Part shown: positions 27,967 through 37,819 of the stretch, piece by piece
Layout: each line of letters starts with the position of its first letter
How positions within the stretch are numbered: position 1 is the first letter of the stretch
Source of the DNA: Pseudobutyrivibrio ruminis CF1b
Lineage (GTDB): Bacteria; Bacillota; Clostridia; Lachnospirales; Lachnospiraceae
DNA: 64,000 nucleotides
Direction: 5' to 3'
Assembly: GCF_000424005.1 (NCBI RefSeq)
Contig: NZ_AUJB01000008.1
Location: forward strand, 372,001-436,000
Notes under the pieces: generated by a model
Seen by the model: the letters and a program-made list of their open reading frames with translations, nothing else
Told to the model about the DNA's origin: nothing
Databases searched by the model: none
Translations under genes and position numbers: made by a program

Positions 27967-30558
27967 ATGAAAGCAATTAACTTAAAAACTGAATACTTAA
28001 CAAATCCTATTGGGATTGATGTCACAGAACCAAGATTTAGTTGGAACTGTGAGGGTGGAATTAGACAGAGTGCTTACCAGATTATAGCTTATAATTCAGA
28101 TGGAAATGAAGTGATGAACACAGGAAAGGTTACATCTAACCAGATGCATCTTATCCCGTGGAGCGGAAATAAGCTAAAAAGTCGTGATTATATTCAGTGG
28201 CAGGTGCAGCTTTGGGATGAAAATGATGAGGCTGGTGAAGTAAGCGACTTAGCTACTTTTGAAATAGGATTACTTGATGCAGATGACTGGAGAGCAGAGT
28301 GGATTACTGGCAATTATGAAGTAGATAAAAAGAAAAGATATCCAGTGGACTGCTTCAAAAAGTCATTTCTGATTCCAAGTGATAAAAAGGTAAAATCTGC
28401 AAGAGCATATATGACTGCCTGCGGTATTTATGAAGGTCAGATTAATGGAGAAAAGATTGGTGATTTCTGTCTAGCTCCAGGAATCACAGATTATAGAAAG
28501 AGAATCCAGTATCAGACAGTAGATATAACATCGCAAATACGTAGTGGTGAAAACCAGCTGTGCTTTATGTTAGCAGATGGCTGGTACAGAGGCTCTGTAG
28601 GTGCATGGGGCATGAAGAACTATTATGGTTCTGAGACAAAACTTATTGCACAGATAGAAATCAGATATACAGATGGAACAGTGGGTTATGTTGTGACTGA
28701 TGATAAATGGCAGTGGACAAATGAAGGTCCTATTAGATTCGCTGATAACAAAGATGGAGAAATTTACGATGCCCGATTAGATGACTTCGTAAAGACGAAT
28801 TGGGCATTTGCCAAGATTACAAATCATAATATAACACCTTCTGCTTCAAACAGCTTGTCTCTTACAGAAAACGAGAGATTATCAAATCCTAAGCTGATTA
28901 AGACTCCAACAGGAAAAACTGTTCTTGATTTTGGTCAAAATATTGCAGGTTATATAGAATTCAATGTGACAGCCAAGGCAGGACAGAGTATCTTTATGCG
29001 TTTTGGAGAAAAGCTTGATAGTGATGGAGAATTTACCCAGAAGAATATTCAGTGCGTGAAGAAGGACTACATCACTCCTCTTCAGCAGATAGAGTATTTC
29101 TGTAAGGAGGGAGTCAATAATTACAAGACTCGTTTCGCAATCTTTGGATTTCAGTATGTGTTAGTAGAGGCTGATTTTGAGATCAATCCTGAAGACTTCA
29201 CTGCCATTGCAGTTTATTCAAATTTTGAAAGAACCTTCAGATTTGATAGTTCAAACAAGCTTCTAAATCAGTTCGTGGAAAACACATTATGGTCTTTAAA
29301 GAACAATTCAGCCGACCTTCCTACTGATTGTCCTACACGTGAGCGTCATGGATGGTCTGGTGATGCACAGCTTTTTGTTAATACCGCAAGTTACATGGTG
29401 AATTACGAACCATTTGCACTTAAATATCAGAATGATTTATGTGATTGGCAGACAGAGGATGGCTGCTTCCCTCAGATTGCACCAGAAGGTGGAACAGATT
29501 CCTATATGCGTGTTATGAACGGGTCTACTGGCTGGTCTGATGCTGGTATTATGATTCCATACCGTTTGTGGAAAAAGTACGGAGATAAACAGATTATCGA
29601 AAAGTACTATGAGAATATGAAAAAGTATGCTCATTACATGATAGGCAGAACTGGCAAAACCAAATTTATGAATTCTGAAAAGGTAAAGCTTAGTAAGGAG
29701 GATAGAAAATACCTCTACAACATTGGGCAGCATTATGGTGAGTGGGCTGAGCCAGCAGAGGTTCATTCTATGAGCTGGAAGGATTTCATAAAATCACAGC
29801 CTGAGGTTGCTACTGCATATTTATCATATGTAATGTCTCTTATGATAGAAATTGCAGAGGAGCTTGGAAGAGTGGATGACATTCCAAAGTTCAAGGAATA
29901 TCGAGATGGTGCAAAGCGTACATATCAAAAGCTTGTAGAAACAGATGGCTTTAAGCTTGATACTGAAAGACAGGCGAAGCTTGTACGCCCATTATATTTC
30001 AATCTTTTAAATGAGGATCAAACCGTATTTGCGAAGCACAGACTAATTAAAGCACTTGAGAAATACAATTGGAGAGTTGGAACCGGATTTTTATCTACAC
30101 CATTAATTCTCTATGTGCTCCAGCAGATTGATATCGAATATGCCTATAAGCTTCTTGAAAATGAAGAGAAGCCAGGCTGGCTTTATATGCCTAAAACTGG
30201 TGCTACAACAATTTGGGAAGATTGGGATGGACCAACATCAGATAATGGTAAAGGTGGTGGAATAGCCTCACTTAATCATTATTCAAAGGGTGCAGTATGT
30301 GAATGGGTATTTGATGAAATGTGCGGTGTGAAGATGGATGGAGAGAATCATTTTGTGATTGCACCACATCCAGGCGGAAGCTTTACAAATGCAAGCTTTA
30401 GTTATGACAGTATATATGGAACTGTAACCAGCAGCTGGAAAAAGAAGGAGGATGGCACATATGAGTACCACATAGAGATTCCTTCTAATACAACAGCGCA
30501 GATTATTCTTCCAGGCCAGGATACCAGAGTTTTAGAATGTGGCTCCTACGACTTATAA
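27967..30558 (+). CDS. Alpha-L-rhamnosidase, GH78
   Basis: 863-residue enzyme removing terminal alpha-L-rhamnose (EC 3.2.1.40). N-terminal Fn3-like and beta-sandwich domains (~1-420) with FGQNIAGY, then an (alpha/alpha)6 barrel with the GH78 signature DCPTRERHGWSGD (D454, general acid E459) and a C-terminal beta-sandwich. There is no signal peptide, so it acts in the cytoplasm on imported substrate. ATG 27967 is preferred to an in-frame GTG at 27955 because ggag and aagg lie just before it. Its stop overlaps the convergent araC gene by 6 bases. Confidence 0.93.
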   Translation: MKAINLKTEYLTNPIGIDVTEPRFSWNCEGGIRQSAYQIIAYNSDGNEVMNTGKVTSNQMHLIPWSGNKLKSRDYIQWQVQLWDENDEAGEVSDLATFEIGLLDADDWRAEWITGNYEVDKKKRYPVDCFKKSFLIPSDKKVKSARAYMTACGIYEGQINGEKIGDFCLAPGITDYRKRIQYQTVDITSQIRSGENQLCFMLADGWYRGSVGAWGMKNYYGSETKLIAQIEIRYTDGTVGYVVTDDKWQWTNEGPIRFADNKDGEIYDARLDDFVKTNWAFAKITNHNITPSASNSLSLTENERLSNPKLIKTPTGKTVLDFGQNIAGYIEFNVTAKAGQSIFMRFGEKLDSDGEFTQKNIQCVKKDYITPLQQIEYFCKEGVNNYKTRFAIFGFQYVLVEADFEINPEDFTAIAVYSNFERTFRFDSSNKLLNQFVENTLWSLKNNSADLPTDCPTRERHGWSGDAQLFVNTASYMVNYEPFALKYQNDLCDWQTEDGCFPQIAPEGGTDSYMRVMNGSTGWSDAGIMIPYRLWKKYGDKQIIEKYYENMKKYAHYMIGRTGKTKFMNSEKVKLSKEDRKYLYNIGQHYGEWAEPAEVHSMSWKDFIKSQPEVATAYLSYVMSLMIEIAEELGRVDDIPKFKEYRDGAKRTYQKLVETDGFKLDTERQAKLVRPLYFNLLNEDQTVFAKHRLIKALEKYNWRVGTGFLSTPLILYVLQQIDIEYAYKLLENEEKPGWLYMPKTGATTIWEDWDGPTSDNGKGGGIASLNHYSKGAVCEWVFDEMCGVKMDGENHFVIAPHPGGSFTNASFSYDSIYGTVTSSWKKKEDGTYEYHIEIPSNTTAQIILPGQDTRVLECGSYDL

Positions 30559-31365
30559 AGTCTGATTTCGATATTCTTTAGGAGTCATTCCGTATTTAGC
30601 TTTAAATACATTTTGAAAATAGCTCTGACTAGAGAAGCAAAGATACTCACTAATTTCGCTGATAGTTTTATCAGTGTAGTGAAGGAGGCTCTTTGCTTCT
30701 TCTAATTTACGGCGCATGATATAGGTACTGATGTTAAATCCTAGCTCGCGCTTGAACTTTTTGGATAGAGTACTTCTGTCCATGTGAAGCTCATCAGCGA
30801 TTTGTTCAACAGTAATATTCGTATTTACGTGATTAGATATGTATTGAATAACAGAAAAGATTTCCTTTGACATACCCATAGGAACCTTAGCTTCGGAAAC
30901 ACGTTTTGCGAAATCAATGATGCAGGTCATATTTAAAATATTAATGGCATTAACATCAGACATTTTCTCAGCTTCTAAGATATATGAGTCAGATAATTGA
31001 TAAGCTGTTTCTATGTCTAAACCACCATCTATGGCACGTCTGGTGATAAGAGTAGTAGAAGCAATAAAAAGATTCTTAGCCTGTCTAATTGAATCTGTCG
31101 CAGTTCGGCCAACATTCATATTTGGAATCCTTTTTATGAACTCTTTTAATCCCTCTACATCACCTTTTTCTACATAGGAATAGTATTCCTGCTCGAAGTA
31201 GTAGGTGTCGTGGTATAGTTCATTTTCTTTGTTTTCCATTAATTGGTCGGAATGATGTTTGCCAATTTTCTTTTCAGTTAATCTGTTGTGTTCTTCAAGA
31301 TCACTAAGAATTTTATCAAGCATTCCGGCAATATTAAGTTCAATAATTGATGAATCCGATGCCAT
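30553..31365 (-). CDS. AraC-family regulator
   Basis: 270 residues. Two C-terminal helix-turn-helix motifs of the AraC/XylS DNA-binding domain (~170-265; ITVEQIADELHMDRSTLSKKFK and ISEYLCFSSQSYFQNVFK, ending GMTPKEYR). The N-terminal helical region has no cupin and resembles the domain of YSIRK-type AraC regulators. GGAGGG precedes the ATG. It is divergent from a GPH transporter-GH3 unit and convergent with the rhamnosidase; direct repeats lie in the divergent gap. Probably activates the glycoside genes. Confidence 0.87.
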   Translation of the reverse strand: MASDSSIIELNIAGMLDKILSDLEEHNRLTEKKIGKHHSDQLMENKENELYHDTYYFEQEYYSYVEKGDVEGLKEFIKRIPNMNVGRTATDSIRQAKNLFIASTTLITRRAIDGGLDIETAYQLSDSYILEAEKMSDVNAINILNMTCIIDFAKRVSEAKVPMGMSKEIFSVIQYISNHVNTNITVEQIADELHMDRSTLSKKFKRELGFNISTYIMRRKLEEAKSLLHYTDKTISEISEYLCFSSQSYFQNVFKAKYGMTPKEYRNQTL

Positions 31366-31388
31366 AGCGCCCTCCGGTTAAACATAGT

Positions 31389-31429
31389 ATTACGACACGA
31401 TATTACAACATTTTTCACGTGATTACAAC
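31389..31429. promoter_or_regulatory. Direct repeats attacRac in the araC/GPH divergent region
   Basis: attacgac (31389-31396), attacaac (31402-31409) and attacaac (31422-31429) run in the same direction, the last two 20 bases apart (about two helical turns). Direct repeats of this kind suit AraC-family binding. A weaker attacagt lies at 31459. Confidence 0.45.
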
Positions 31430-31511
31430 AAAATAAGTCTGTCACTCTTTAAAATACAATTACAGTTTAGGGCTAGGGAGAAAAGCCTTGTATTTTAAGG
31501 AGGATTGAAAA

Positions 31512-32915
31512 ATGTCAAAGAAACCATTGGGGAAGGATCATGATGGAATTCAAAAGGTTATGAGAACGGGGGATTATTTTGCAGATTCCCTTGGCCAGTT
31601 TGCTTTAAATGCAATGTCAGGTCTTATTGCGCAGATTGCGTATTTTTACACAGATAAAGTTGGCGTTGCAGCTGCTACAGTAACTGCAGTATTGATGATT
31701 TGTAAAGTTATTGATGCTTTTACAGACATCATCATGGGTAATATTATTGACCATACAAAGCCAGGTAAAGAAAAGTACAGACCTTGGTTACTTAAGATGG
31801 CAATTCCAGCAGCGGTTGTAATCGTAGCATTGTTTACAGTTCCAGCTAATGCATCAGAAGGATTGAAACTTGCTTACATGCTTGTAACTAACATACTTCT
31901 AACTGCTATCGTTTATACAGCAATTGCAATTCCTTATAGTTCACTGATGGTAGTTAGAACAAACAGCCAGCAGGAGCGAGGAGTTATGGGAACTTGGCGA
32001 GCTGCAGCAGGATATGTATCAGGAATGATTATCTCCATCGGCATCATCCCAATTACAAATGCACTTGGTGGAAATCAGAGTGCTTGGGTTAAGTTCGGCG
32101 TGGGTTTTGCATTAATGGTTGTTCTTACAATGTTAATCTGCTATGCCCGCTCTAAGGAAACAGCAGTTGAATCTGGAAAAGAAGCTGAAATGACTTTTGT
32201 ACCAGACGATGAAGAGGCAGTTCCTTTCAAAGAAGCCATTGGAAATCTTTTCAGAAATAAATACTGGGTCATGATTCTTGTTATGGGATTCCTTTCACAG
32301 TTATCTTATGGAATCACAAGTGGTGCAGGAGCTTATTATTGCAAGTGGATTTATGGTGATGATAACCTTACAGCTGTTCTTGGAGGTGTGGGATTAATTC
32401 CAACAGTTATCGGATTTGCGGTAATTGGTCCAATGATTAAAAAGCTCGGTGTTACAAAATCCCTTAAGGTATCGTTCTTTATTGGTATGGTGACAACAGC
32501 ACTTAGAATTATTGATCCTACAAACTTTATGTACAACACAGCTCTTGGATGCTTTGCAACTTTTGCAAATATCCCAATGATGTGTTTGCTTGGCGTTATG
32601 ACAGCCATGACAATTGATTTCAATGAATATAAGTATGGCAAGAGAATGGTTGCTACATCTCAGGCAGCATCAGGTTTTGGTGGTAAGATTGGCTCAGGTG
32701 TTGGATCATCAGTGATTGTTTTCTGCCTTGCACTTGCTAACTATGATGGATTTGCAACAGTGCTTACACCAGCCGTTAGACAGGCGATTTACACATTTAG
32801 TATCTATATTCCATTAGCACTATTTATTATAATGTTTGTAATAACACTTAAGTTTGATCTAGAGGAAAAATTACCGGAGTATAGACAAGAAATAGAAAAA
32901 AGAAAGAGAGCATAA
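31512..32915 (+). CDS. GPH-family glycoside/cation symporter (MFS)
   Basis: 467 residues, ~12 membrane segments, with the GPH loop NIIDHTKPGKEKYRPWLL after helix 2 and a typical N-terminus (GDYFADSLGQFALNAMSG). AAGGAGG precedes the ATG. The GH3 glucosidase starts 4 bases after its stop, so import and intracellular hydrolysis of a beta-glucoside are directly coupled. It is clearly different in sequence from the transporter at 26003. Confidence 0.9.
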   Translation: MSKKPLGKDHDGIQKVMRTGDYFADSLGQFALNAMSGLIAQIAYFYTDKVGVAAATVTAVLMICKVIDAFTDIIMGNIIDHTKPGKEKYRPWLLKMAIPAAVVIVALFTVPANASEGLKLAYMLVTNILLTAIVYTAIAIPYSSLMVVRTNSQQERGVMGTWRAAAGYVSGMIISIGIIPITNALGGNQSAWVKFGVGFALMVVLTMLICYARSKETAVESGKEAEMTFVPDDEEAVPFKEAIGNLFRNKYWVMILVMGFLSQLSYGITSGAGAYYCKWIYGDDNLTAVLGGVGLIPTVIGFAVIGPMIKKLGVTKSLKVSFFIGMVTTALRIIDPTNFMYNTALGCFATFANIPMMCLLGVMTAMTIDFNEYKYGKRMVATSQAASGFGGKIGSGVGSSVIVFCLALANYDGFATVLTPAVRQAIYTFSIYIPLALFIIMFVITLKFDLEEKLPEYRQEIEKRKRA

Positions 32916-32918
32916 ATT

Positions 32919-35330
32919 ATGCAACTGTATGAAAAGAACCATTTAGATTTTGTACTTAATAACGCAGCAGAGTGTGCTGTACTTCTTAAGTCAAATGGAG
33001 ATTTTCCAATTGAGAAACCGGGAAAGCTTGCAGCCTTCGGAGCAGGACTTCGCTACACAATCAAAGGTGGTACAGGTTCTGGTGAGGTAAATTCAAGATT
33101 TAAGTACACTATCGAGGAAGGACTTGAGCAGGAAGGTTTTGAGATTACATCCAAGGGCTGGCTTGACCAGTATGATGAAGTTCGCGCAAAAGCCAAAAAG
33201 GATTTCTATAAAAGAGTTCGTAAAGAATTAAAGGGCAATTTCCTTGCAATTATGGGCAAGACCATGAGGGAACCTGAACATAATCTTACACTTAGTGGCG
33301 AAGGTGATGTTGCTATCTATGTACTTAGTCGTAATTCTGGCGAAGGCTCAGATAGAGAAGTGGTAGAAGGAGAGGTAAAGCTTAACAACTCTGAGATTCG
33401 AGATATTTTAGAGCTAAACAAGAGTTATCAAAAGTTTATGCTTGTTCTTAATGTTGGCGGTGCTGTAGACCTTACACCAGTTATGGATGTTGATAACATT
33501 CTTCTTATTTCTCAGCTTGGTGTAAATATTGGAAAAGTTCTTGCTGATATTTTAGTGGGCAAGCAGAATCCATCAGGAAAGCTTACTACCACATGGGCTA
33601 CTTGGGACCAGTACAGCAATGAGGGAACCTTCGGTGAGTGGAATGAGACTAAGTACACAGAGGGTATTTATGTAGGATATCGTTACTTTGATACCTTTGG
33701 AAAGAAAGCTCTTTTCCCATTTGGATATGGTCTTTCTTATACTAATTTTGAAGTTGGCGAGACAAAAGTTCAGGCAAAGGCTTCAGAGATTATCGTAAAT
33801 ACGGTAGTAAAGAATACTGGCGTATGTGCTGGTAAGGAAGTAGTTCAGGTTTACTTATCAAAGCCTACTGGCAAGCTTGACCAGCCATATCAGGAGCTTG
33901 TTGCTTTTGCAAAGACTAATAATCTTGCAGCAGGTGAGGAGCAGGAGCTTCAGCTCACCTTTGATTTACAGGATGTTGCTTCTTATGATGAGGAGACAGC
34001 CAGCTACATTCTTGAAGTAGGCGATTATTTAGTTCGCGTAGGCAATAGTTCAGTAGCTACAAAGATTGCTGCTGTAGTATCACTTGATGCTACTGTTACA
34101 TGTCTTAAGGCAAAGAACTGCCTTGGAGATCCAGGCTTTAAGGATATTAAGGCACCAGCAAGAAACGCTGAAGCTGTTCCAGCTGAGGCTGCCAGACTTC
34201 AGATTCTTGCGGCAGAGCTTCAGAGCCAGTCAGTAAGCTATGACACTAAATACGATATCGCAGATCAGGCAAAGAAGATGACTGATGAGGAGCTTATCTA
34301 TATGGGTATCGGTGGATTTAATCCAGATGCCAAGATGTTCTCTGCAGTTGGTAATGCAGGTTCCCATGTGGCAGGCGCAGCAGGTGAAACCACTTCTCAG
34401 GTGAAGGGCGTAAAGCCAATGATCATGGCTGATGGCCCTGCAGGTCTTCGTCTTTGCAGAACTTATTTTGAGGATGAAAAGGGAGCTCACGACGCATCAG
34501 GAAAAGGCAGCATGCCTGAAAGCGTAACTGACGCTATGGGACCTGTTGTTAGATTCATTGCAAATCTTGTGGTTGGAAAGACAAAGGTGCCAAAGGATGC
34601 TGTAATTAAAGAGCAGTCATGCACAATGATTCCTATTGGAACAGCTATTGCTCAAAGCTTTAACTATGATTTGGCAAAGAAGTTTGGCGATATTGTTGGA
34701 ACAGAGATGGAAATGTTTGGAGTTCATTTATGGCTTGCACCAGCTCTTAACATTCATAGAAGTATACTATGCGGACGTAACTTTGAGTACTATTCAGAAG
34801 ATCCATTTGTTTCAGGTATGATTGCTTCTGCTATTACAGAAGGTGTACAGCAGCACAAGGGCTGTGGCACCACAATCAAGCATTATGCTGCAAACAATGC
34901 AGAGACAAACAGATACAACAACGACAGTCAGGTTAGTGAGCGTGCTATGAGAGAAATCTATTTAAGAGGTTTCGGACTTTGCGTTAGAAAGACTCAGCCC
35001 AAGGCAATCATGACCAGCTACAACCTTTTGAATGGCGTTCATACAGCTGAGCACAGAGGCTTGATTGAGGATATCTTAAGATGCGAGTATGGCTTTAAGG
35101 GTATCGTAATGACGGATTGGATTCTTGAAATGATGGCAGACAAAAACTCTATCAACAGAATTGCTCTTTCAAATGAAGTGGCAAAGGCAGGTGGCGATTT
35201 ATTTATGCCAGGCTGCAAGGGAGACTTCAATAGGATGAAGGCCGCAATTGAAGATGGCTCACTTTCAAGAGAGCAGCTTCAGATTAACGCAACTAGAGTA
35301 CTTAGAATGATTGATACCTTAGTTGGCTAA
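32919..35330 (+). CDS. GH3 beta-glucosidase with permuted domain order
   Basis: 803 residues, no signal peptide, so cytoplasmic. Domains are in reverse of the usual GH3 order: the (alpha/beta)6 sandwich domain comes first (~1-260), then an Fn3-like domain (~270-380, FGYGLSYTNFE at its head), then the TIM-barrel domain (~430-800) with MADGPAGLR, KHYAANN and the nucleophile Asp733 in IVMTDW. The same permutation is known from Butyrivibrio and Ruminococcus beta-glucosidases. Substrate probably a beta-glucoside left after rhamnose removal. Only a weak ribosome binding site (agaaagaga); tight spacing suggests coupling to the transporter. Its stop overlaps the convergent araC gene by 12 bases. Confidence 0.92.
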   Translation: MQLYEKNHLDFVLNNAAECAVLLKSNGDFPIEKPGKLAAFGAGLRYTIKGGTGSGEVNSRFKYTIEEGLEQEGFEITSKGWLDQYDEVRAKAKKDFYKRVRKELKGNFLAIMGKTMREPEHNLTLSGEGDVAIYVLSRNSGEGSDREVVEGEVKLNNSEIRDILELNKSYQKFMLVLNVGGAVDLTPVMDVDNILLISQLGVNIGKVLADILVGKQNPSGKLTTTWATWDQYSNEGTFGEWNETKYTEGIYVGYRYFDTFGKKALFPFGYGLSYTNFEVGETKVQAKASEIIVNTVVKNTGVCAGKEVVQVYLSKPTGKLDQPYQELVAFAKTNNLAAGEEQELQLTFDLQDVASYDEETASYILEVGDYLVRVGNSSVATKIAAVVSLDATVTCLKAKNCLGDPGFKDIKAPARNAEAVPAEAARLQILAAELQSQSVSYDTKYDIADQAKKMTDEELIYMGIGGFNPDAKMFSAVGNAGSHVAGAAGETTSQVKGVKPMIMADGPAGLRLCRTYFEDEKGAHDASGKGSMPESVTDAMGPVVRFIANLVVGKTKVPKDAVIKEQSCTMIPIGTAIAQSFNYDLAKKFGDIVGTEMEMFGVHLWLAPALNIHRSILCGRNFEYYSEDPFVSGMIASAITEGVQQHKGCGTTIKHYAANNAETNRYNNDSQVSERAMREIYLRGFGLCVRKTQPKAIMTSYNLLNGVHTAEHRGLIEDILRCEYGFKGIVMTDWILEMMADKNSINRIALSNEVAKAGGDLFMPGCKGDFNRMKAAIEDGSLSREQLQINATRVLRMIDTLVG

Positions 35331-36314
35331 TCTATAATCTCTAGGAGACATGCCATAGGCTTCCTTGAATTTGCGGTAGAAGTAACTACTGTTATCGTAC
35401 CCAATGTAGGTATAAATATCTTCAATGGTAAGAGTGGTGTGGCTGAGGAGATAGGCCGCCTGTTGAAGACGACGTGTCATCAATTGTTCTTTAAAATTTT
35501 TACCAGTGTGCTTTTTAAGCAGTCTACTTATGTAATAGGTAGGCTGCTTTGTTTGTTCAGCAATTGCTTCAAGGGTGCCATGCTTATAGTGAGCATCAAT
35601 ATATTTCAAAACAGTAAGTAAAAGGTTTTGTTCATACTGAGATGGTGTGCCTTGGTTAACCAAAGAAACATATACTGAAAGGGTCTGTAATAGTAGACCC
35701 ATTGTGGTCTTATTTATATTATTGATAATTGTTTCTGAATCCTGTTTTAGCATAGTGAAAATCATATTTTCCATAAGATTTTGCACAGGAAGAATATCTG
35801 CAGTAGGAAAGTGCAGATAAGTAAGGAAGGATGATTCTGGAGACAGTGTGGAAATCAAAAAGTCTCTAAGTAAGTCTCCTTCTGGAATCATTTGTAATGC
35901 TTCATCAAAAAACTCAGGAAGCAGGATAAAGTTAATTGCAACATCACCCTCTGATGCTGGAAGAATTTCCTGAGTAGCATTTTGGTTCAAGAATAAAAGT
36001 TCACCGGCTTTTAGTGTGATTTCATCAGTTCCATTTAAAATATGATGAGTTTCCCCTGAAACCATATAAACGAATTCAACATAGTTATGGGTGTGCTTTG
36101 GAAAGTGCACAAAACGAGTATGAGGACGTATCTCTATGAGACGTCCTTTTTTTAATAGCTTCTCGCTGTCGATGACAAAACTGTTGCCGCTGGAGTACCT
36201 ATTTTTGTCAATGACACCGCCCTTTAAAATTTCTTGTTCTTCCTCTGTCAGCTGTGATAGCTGCTGTAATAAACTCTTTTCCATAGATAAATTATATAAT
36301 GAATCTAGCTGCAA
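35319..36314 (-). CDS. AraC-family regulator with cupin sensor domain
   Basis: 331 residues. The N-terminal cupin barrel (~55-150; HFPKHTHNYVEFVYMVSG metal-site-like motif, then HHILNG and GELLFLN) is the sugar-sensing type of RhaR/RhaS and AraC. C-terminal AraC helix-turn-helix pair (~235-330, ending GMSPRDYR). The start is uncertain: TTG at 36314 has a weak agga upstream, and ATG 30 bases in has no ribosome binding site. Divergent from rhaB, so it most likely governs the rhamnose genes. Confidence 0.87.
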   Translation of the reverse strand: MQLDSLYNLSMEKSLLQQLSQLTEEEQEILKGGVIDKNRYSSGNSFVIDSEKLLKKGRLIEIRPHTRFVHFPKHTHNYVEFVYMVSGETHHILNGTDEITLKAGELLFLNQNATQEILPASEGDVAINFILLPEFFDEALQMIPEGDLLRDFLISTLSPESSFLTYLHFPTADILPVQNLMENMIFTMLKQDSETIINNINKTTMGLLLQTLSVYVSLVNQGTPSQYEQNLLLTVLKYIDAHYKHGTLEAIAEQTKQPTYYISRLLKKHTGKNFKEQLMTRRLQQAAYLLSHTTLTIEDIYTYIGYDNSSYFYRKFKEAYGMSPRDYRLAN

Positions 36315-36397
36315 ATAAAGTCCTATTTTTGATTATTTTACGACCTTAAAAGTTAGCTTATCAGGATATATACTCATATCATAAACGAGGTGAAACT

Positions 36398-37819
36398 ATG
36401 AGTAACTATTATTTGGCAGTAGACATTGGGGCCTCAAGTGGCCGTCATATGCTATTTACAATTGAAGACGGTAAGATTCAGATGGAAGAAATCTACCGTT
36501 TCGAAAATGCCATGACAAATGTAGGGGGAAAGCTTCTTTGGGATACAAAAAAGCTTTTTAACGAAATCAAAAATGGCATGAAGGAATGCAAAAGACTTGG
36601 TAAGATTCCATGTTCTATGTCCATTGATACTTGGGGCGTTGATTACGTGCTCCTAAATGAAGAGGGACAGGTTCTTGGTGATACATACGGTTATCGTGAT
36701 CACAGAACTGATGGAATGGATGAGGAAGTTTATAAAATCATCTCTGAAGAAGAATTGTATAAGCGAGTTGGAATTCAAAAAGCAATTTTCAACACAATAT
36801 ATCAATTGACAGCAGATAAGCTTCAAAGACCAGAGGTGTTAAAAGAAGCAAAGACTTTGCTTATGATTCCGGATTATCTAAATTTCCTTCTTACAGGTGT
36901 TAGAGCATCAGAGTATACCAACGCGACAACAACAGGTCTTGTTAATCCTCATACCAAGCAGTGGGATTATCAGTTAATAGAAATGCTTGGTCTTCCTAGA
37001 GAAATCTTCTTAGAGCTTAAGCTTCCTGGTAATGAAGTGGGTAATCTAAGAGATGAAATCAAAGAGGAAGTAGGCTTTGATTTAAAGGTGCTTCAGTGTG
37101 CCAGCCATGATACAGCTTCTGCTGTAATGGCAATGCCTCATTTAGGCAACGAGGGGCTTTACATCAGCTCTGGCACCTGGTCACTAATGGGTGTGGAAAA
37201 TACAGAAGCCCTCACCCGCGATTGCGACAGAAAGAGTAACTTCACAAATGAGGGTGGTTACGATTATAGATACAGATATTTGAAAAATATCATGGGTCTT
37301 TGGATGATTCAGCAGGTTCGCCATGAGGCAAACGATGCGCTTAGCTTTGCAGAATATGCAGAGTTGGCAGCAAGAGCAAACAGCTTCCCATCTCTGGTGG
37401 ATGCCAACGATGAGCGATTCCTTTCGCCAAAGAACATGACAGAGGAGATCAAGCAGGCCTGCGCTGACACTAGACAACAGATTCCAACAACCTCAGGAGA
37501 GCTTGCTGCAGTTATCTACAAGAGTTTGGCAGCTTGCTACGGAAATACAATAAAAGAGATTAGCGCAAATACAGGCAAACAGTACAAGGTGCTTCATATT
37601 ATCGGTGGAGGTTGTAAAAACAGGTATTTAAATCAGCTTACAGCAGATGCCACAGGACTTACAGTCCTTGCAGGCCCATCAGAAGCAACAGCCATCGGAA
37701 ATGCAATGGTGCAGATGATTGAAGATGGTGCGTTGGCAGATCTTTTGGCAGCTCGTGAGGCGGTACATAGGTCATTTGATATAGAGGTTTTTAATCCAAA
37801 AGGAGGAGAAAGATGTTAG
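36398..37819 (+). CDS. rhaB: Rhamnulokinase
   Basis: 473-residue FGGY-family sugar kinase that phosphorylates L-rhamnulose to rhamnulose-1-phosphate (EC 2.7.1.5). N-terminal phosphate loop AVDIGASSGRH, SIDTWGVDY, YRDHRTDGM (rhamnulokinase signature), SSGTWSLMG and the second-domain IIGGGCKNRYLNQLTADA are visible. First gene of a rhaB-isomerase-rhaD run; its stop overlaps the next start by 7 bases, with AGGAGG inside its final codons. Confidence 0.94.
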   Translation: MSNYYLAVDIGASSGRHMLFTIEDGKIQMEEIYRFENAMTNVGGKLLWDTKKLFNEIKNGMKECKRLGKIPCSMSIDTWGVDYVLLNEEGQVLGDTYGYRDHRTDGMDEEVYKIISEEELYKRVGIQKAIFNTIYQLTADKLQRPEVLKEAKTLLMIPDYLNFLLTGVRASEYTNATTTGLVNPHTKQWDYQLIEMLGLPREIFLELKLPGNEVGNLRDEIKEEVGFDLKVLQCASHDTASAVMAMPHLGNEGLYISSGTWSLMGVENTEALTRDCDRKSNFTNEGGYDYRYRYLKNIMGLWMIQQVRHEANDALSFAEYAELAARANSFPSLVDANDERFLSPKNMTEEIKQACADTRQQIPTTSGELAAVIYKSLAACYGNTIKEISANTGKQYKVLHIIGGGCKNRYLNQLTADATGLTVLAGPSEATAIGNAMVQMIEDGALADLLAAREAVHRSFDIEVFNPKGGERC

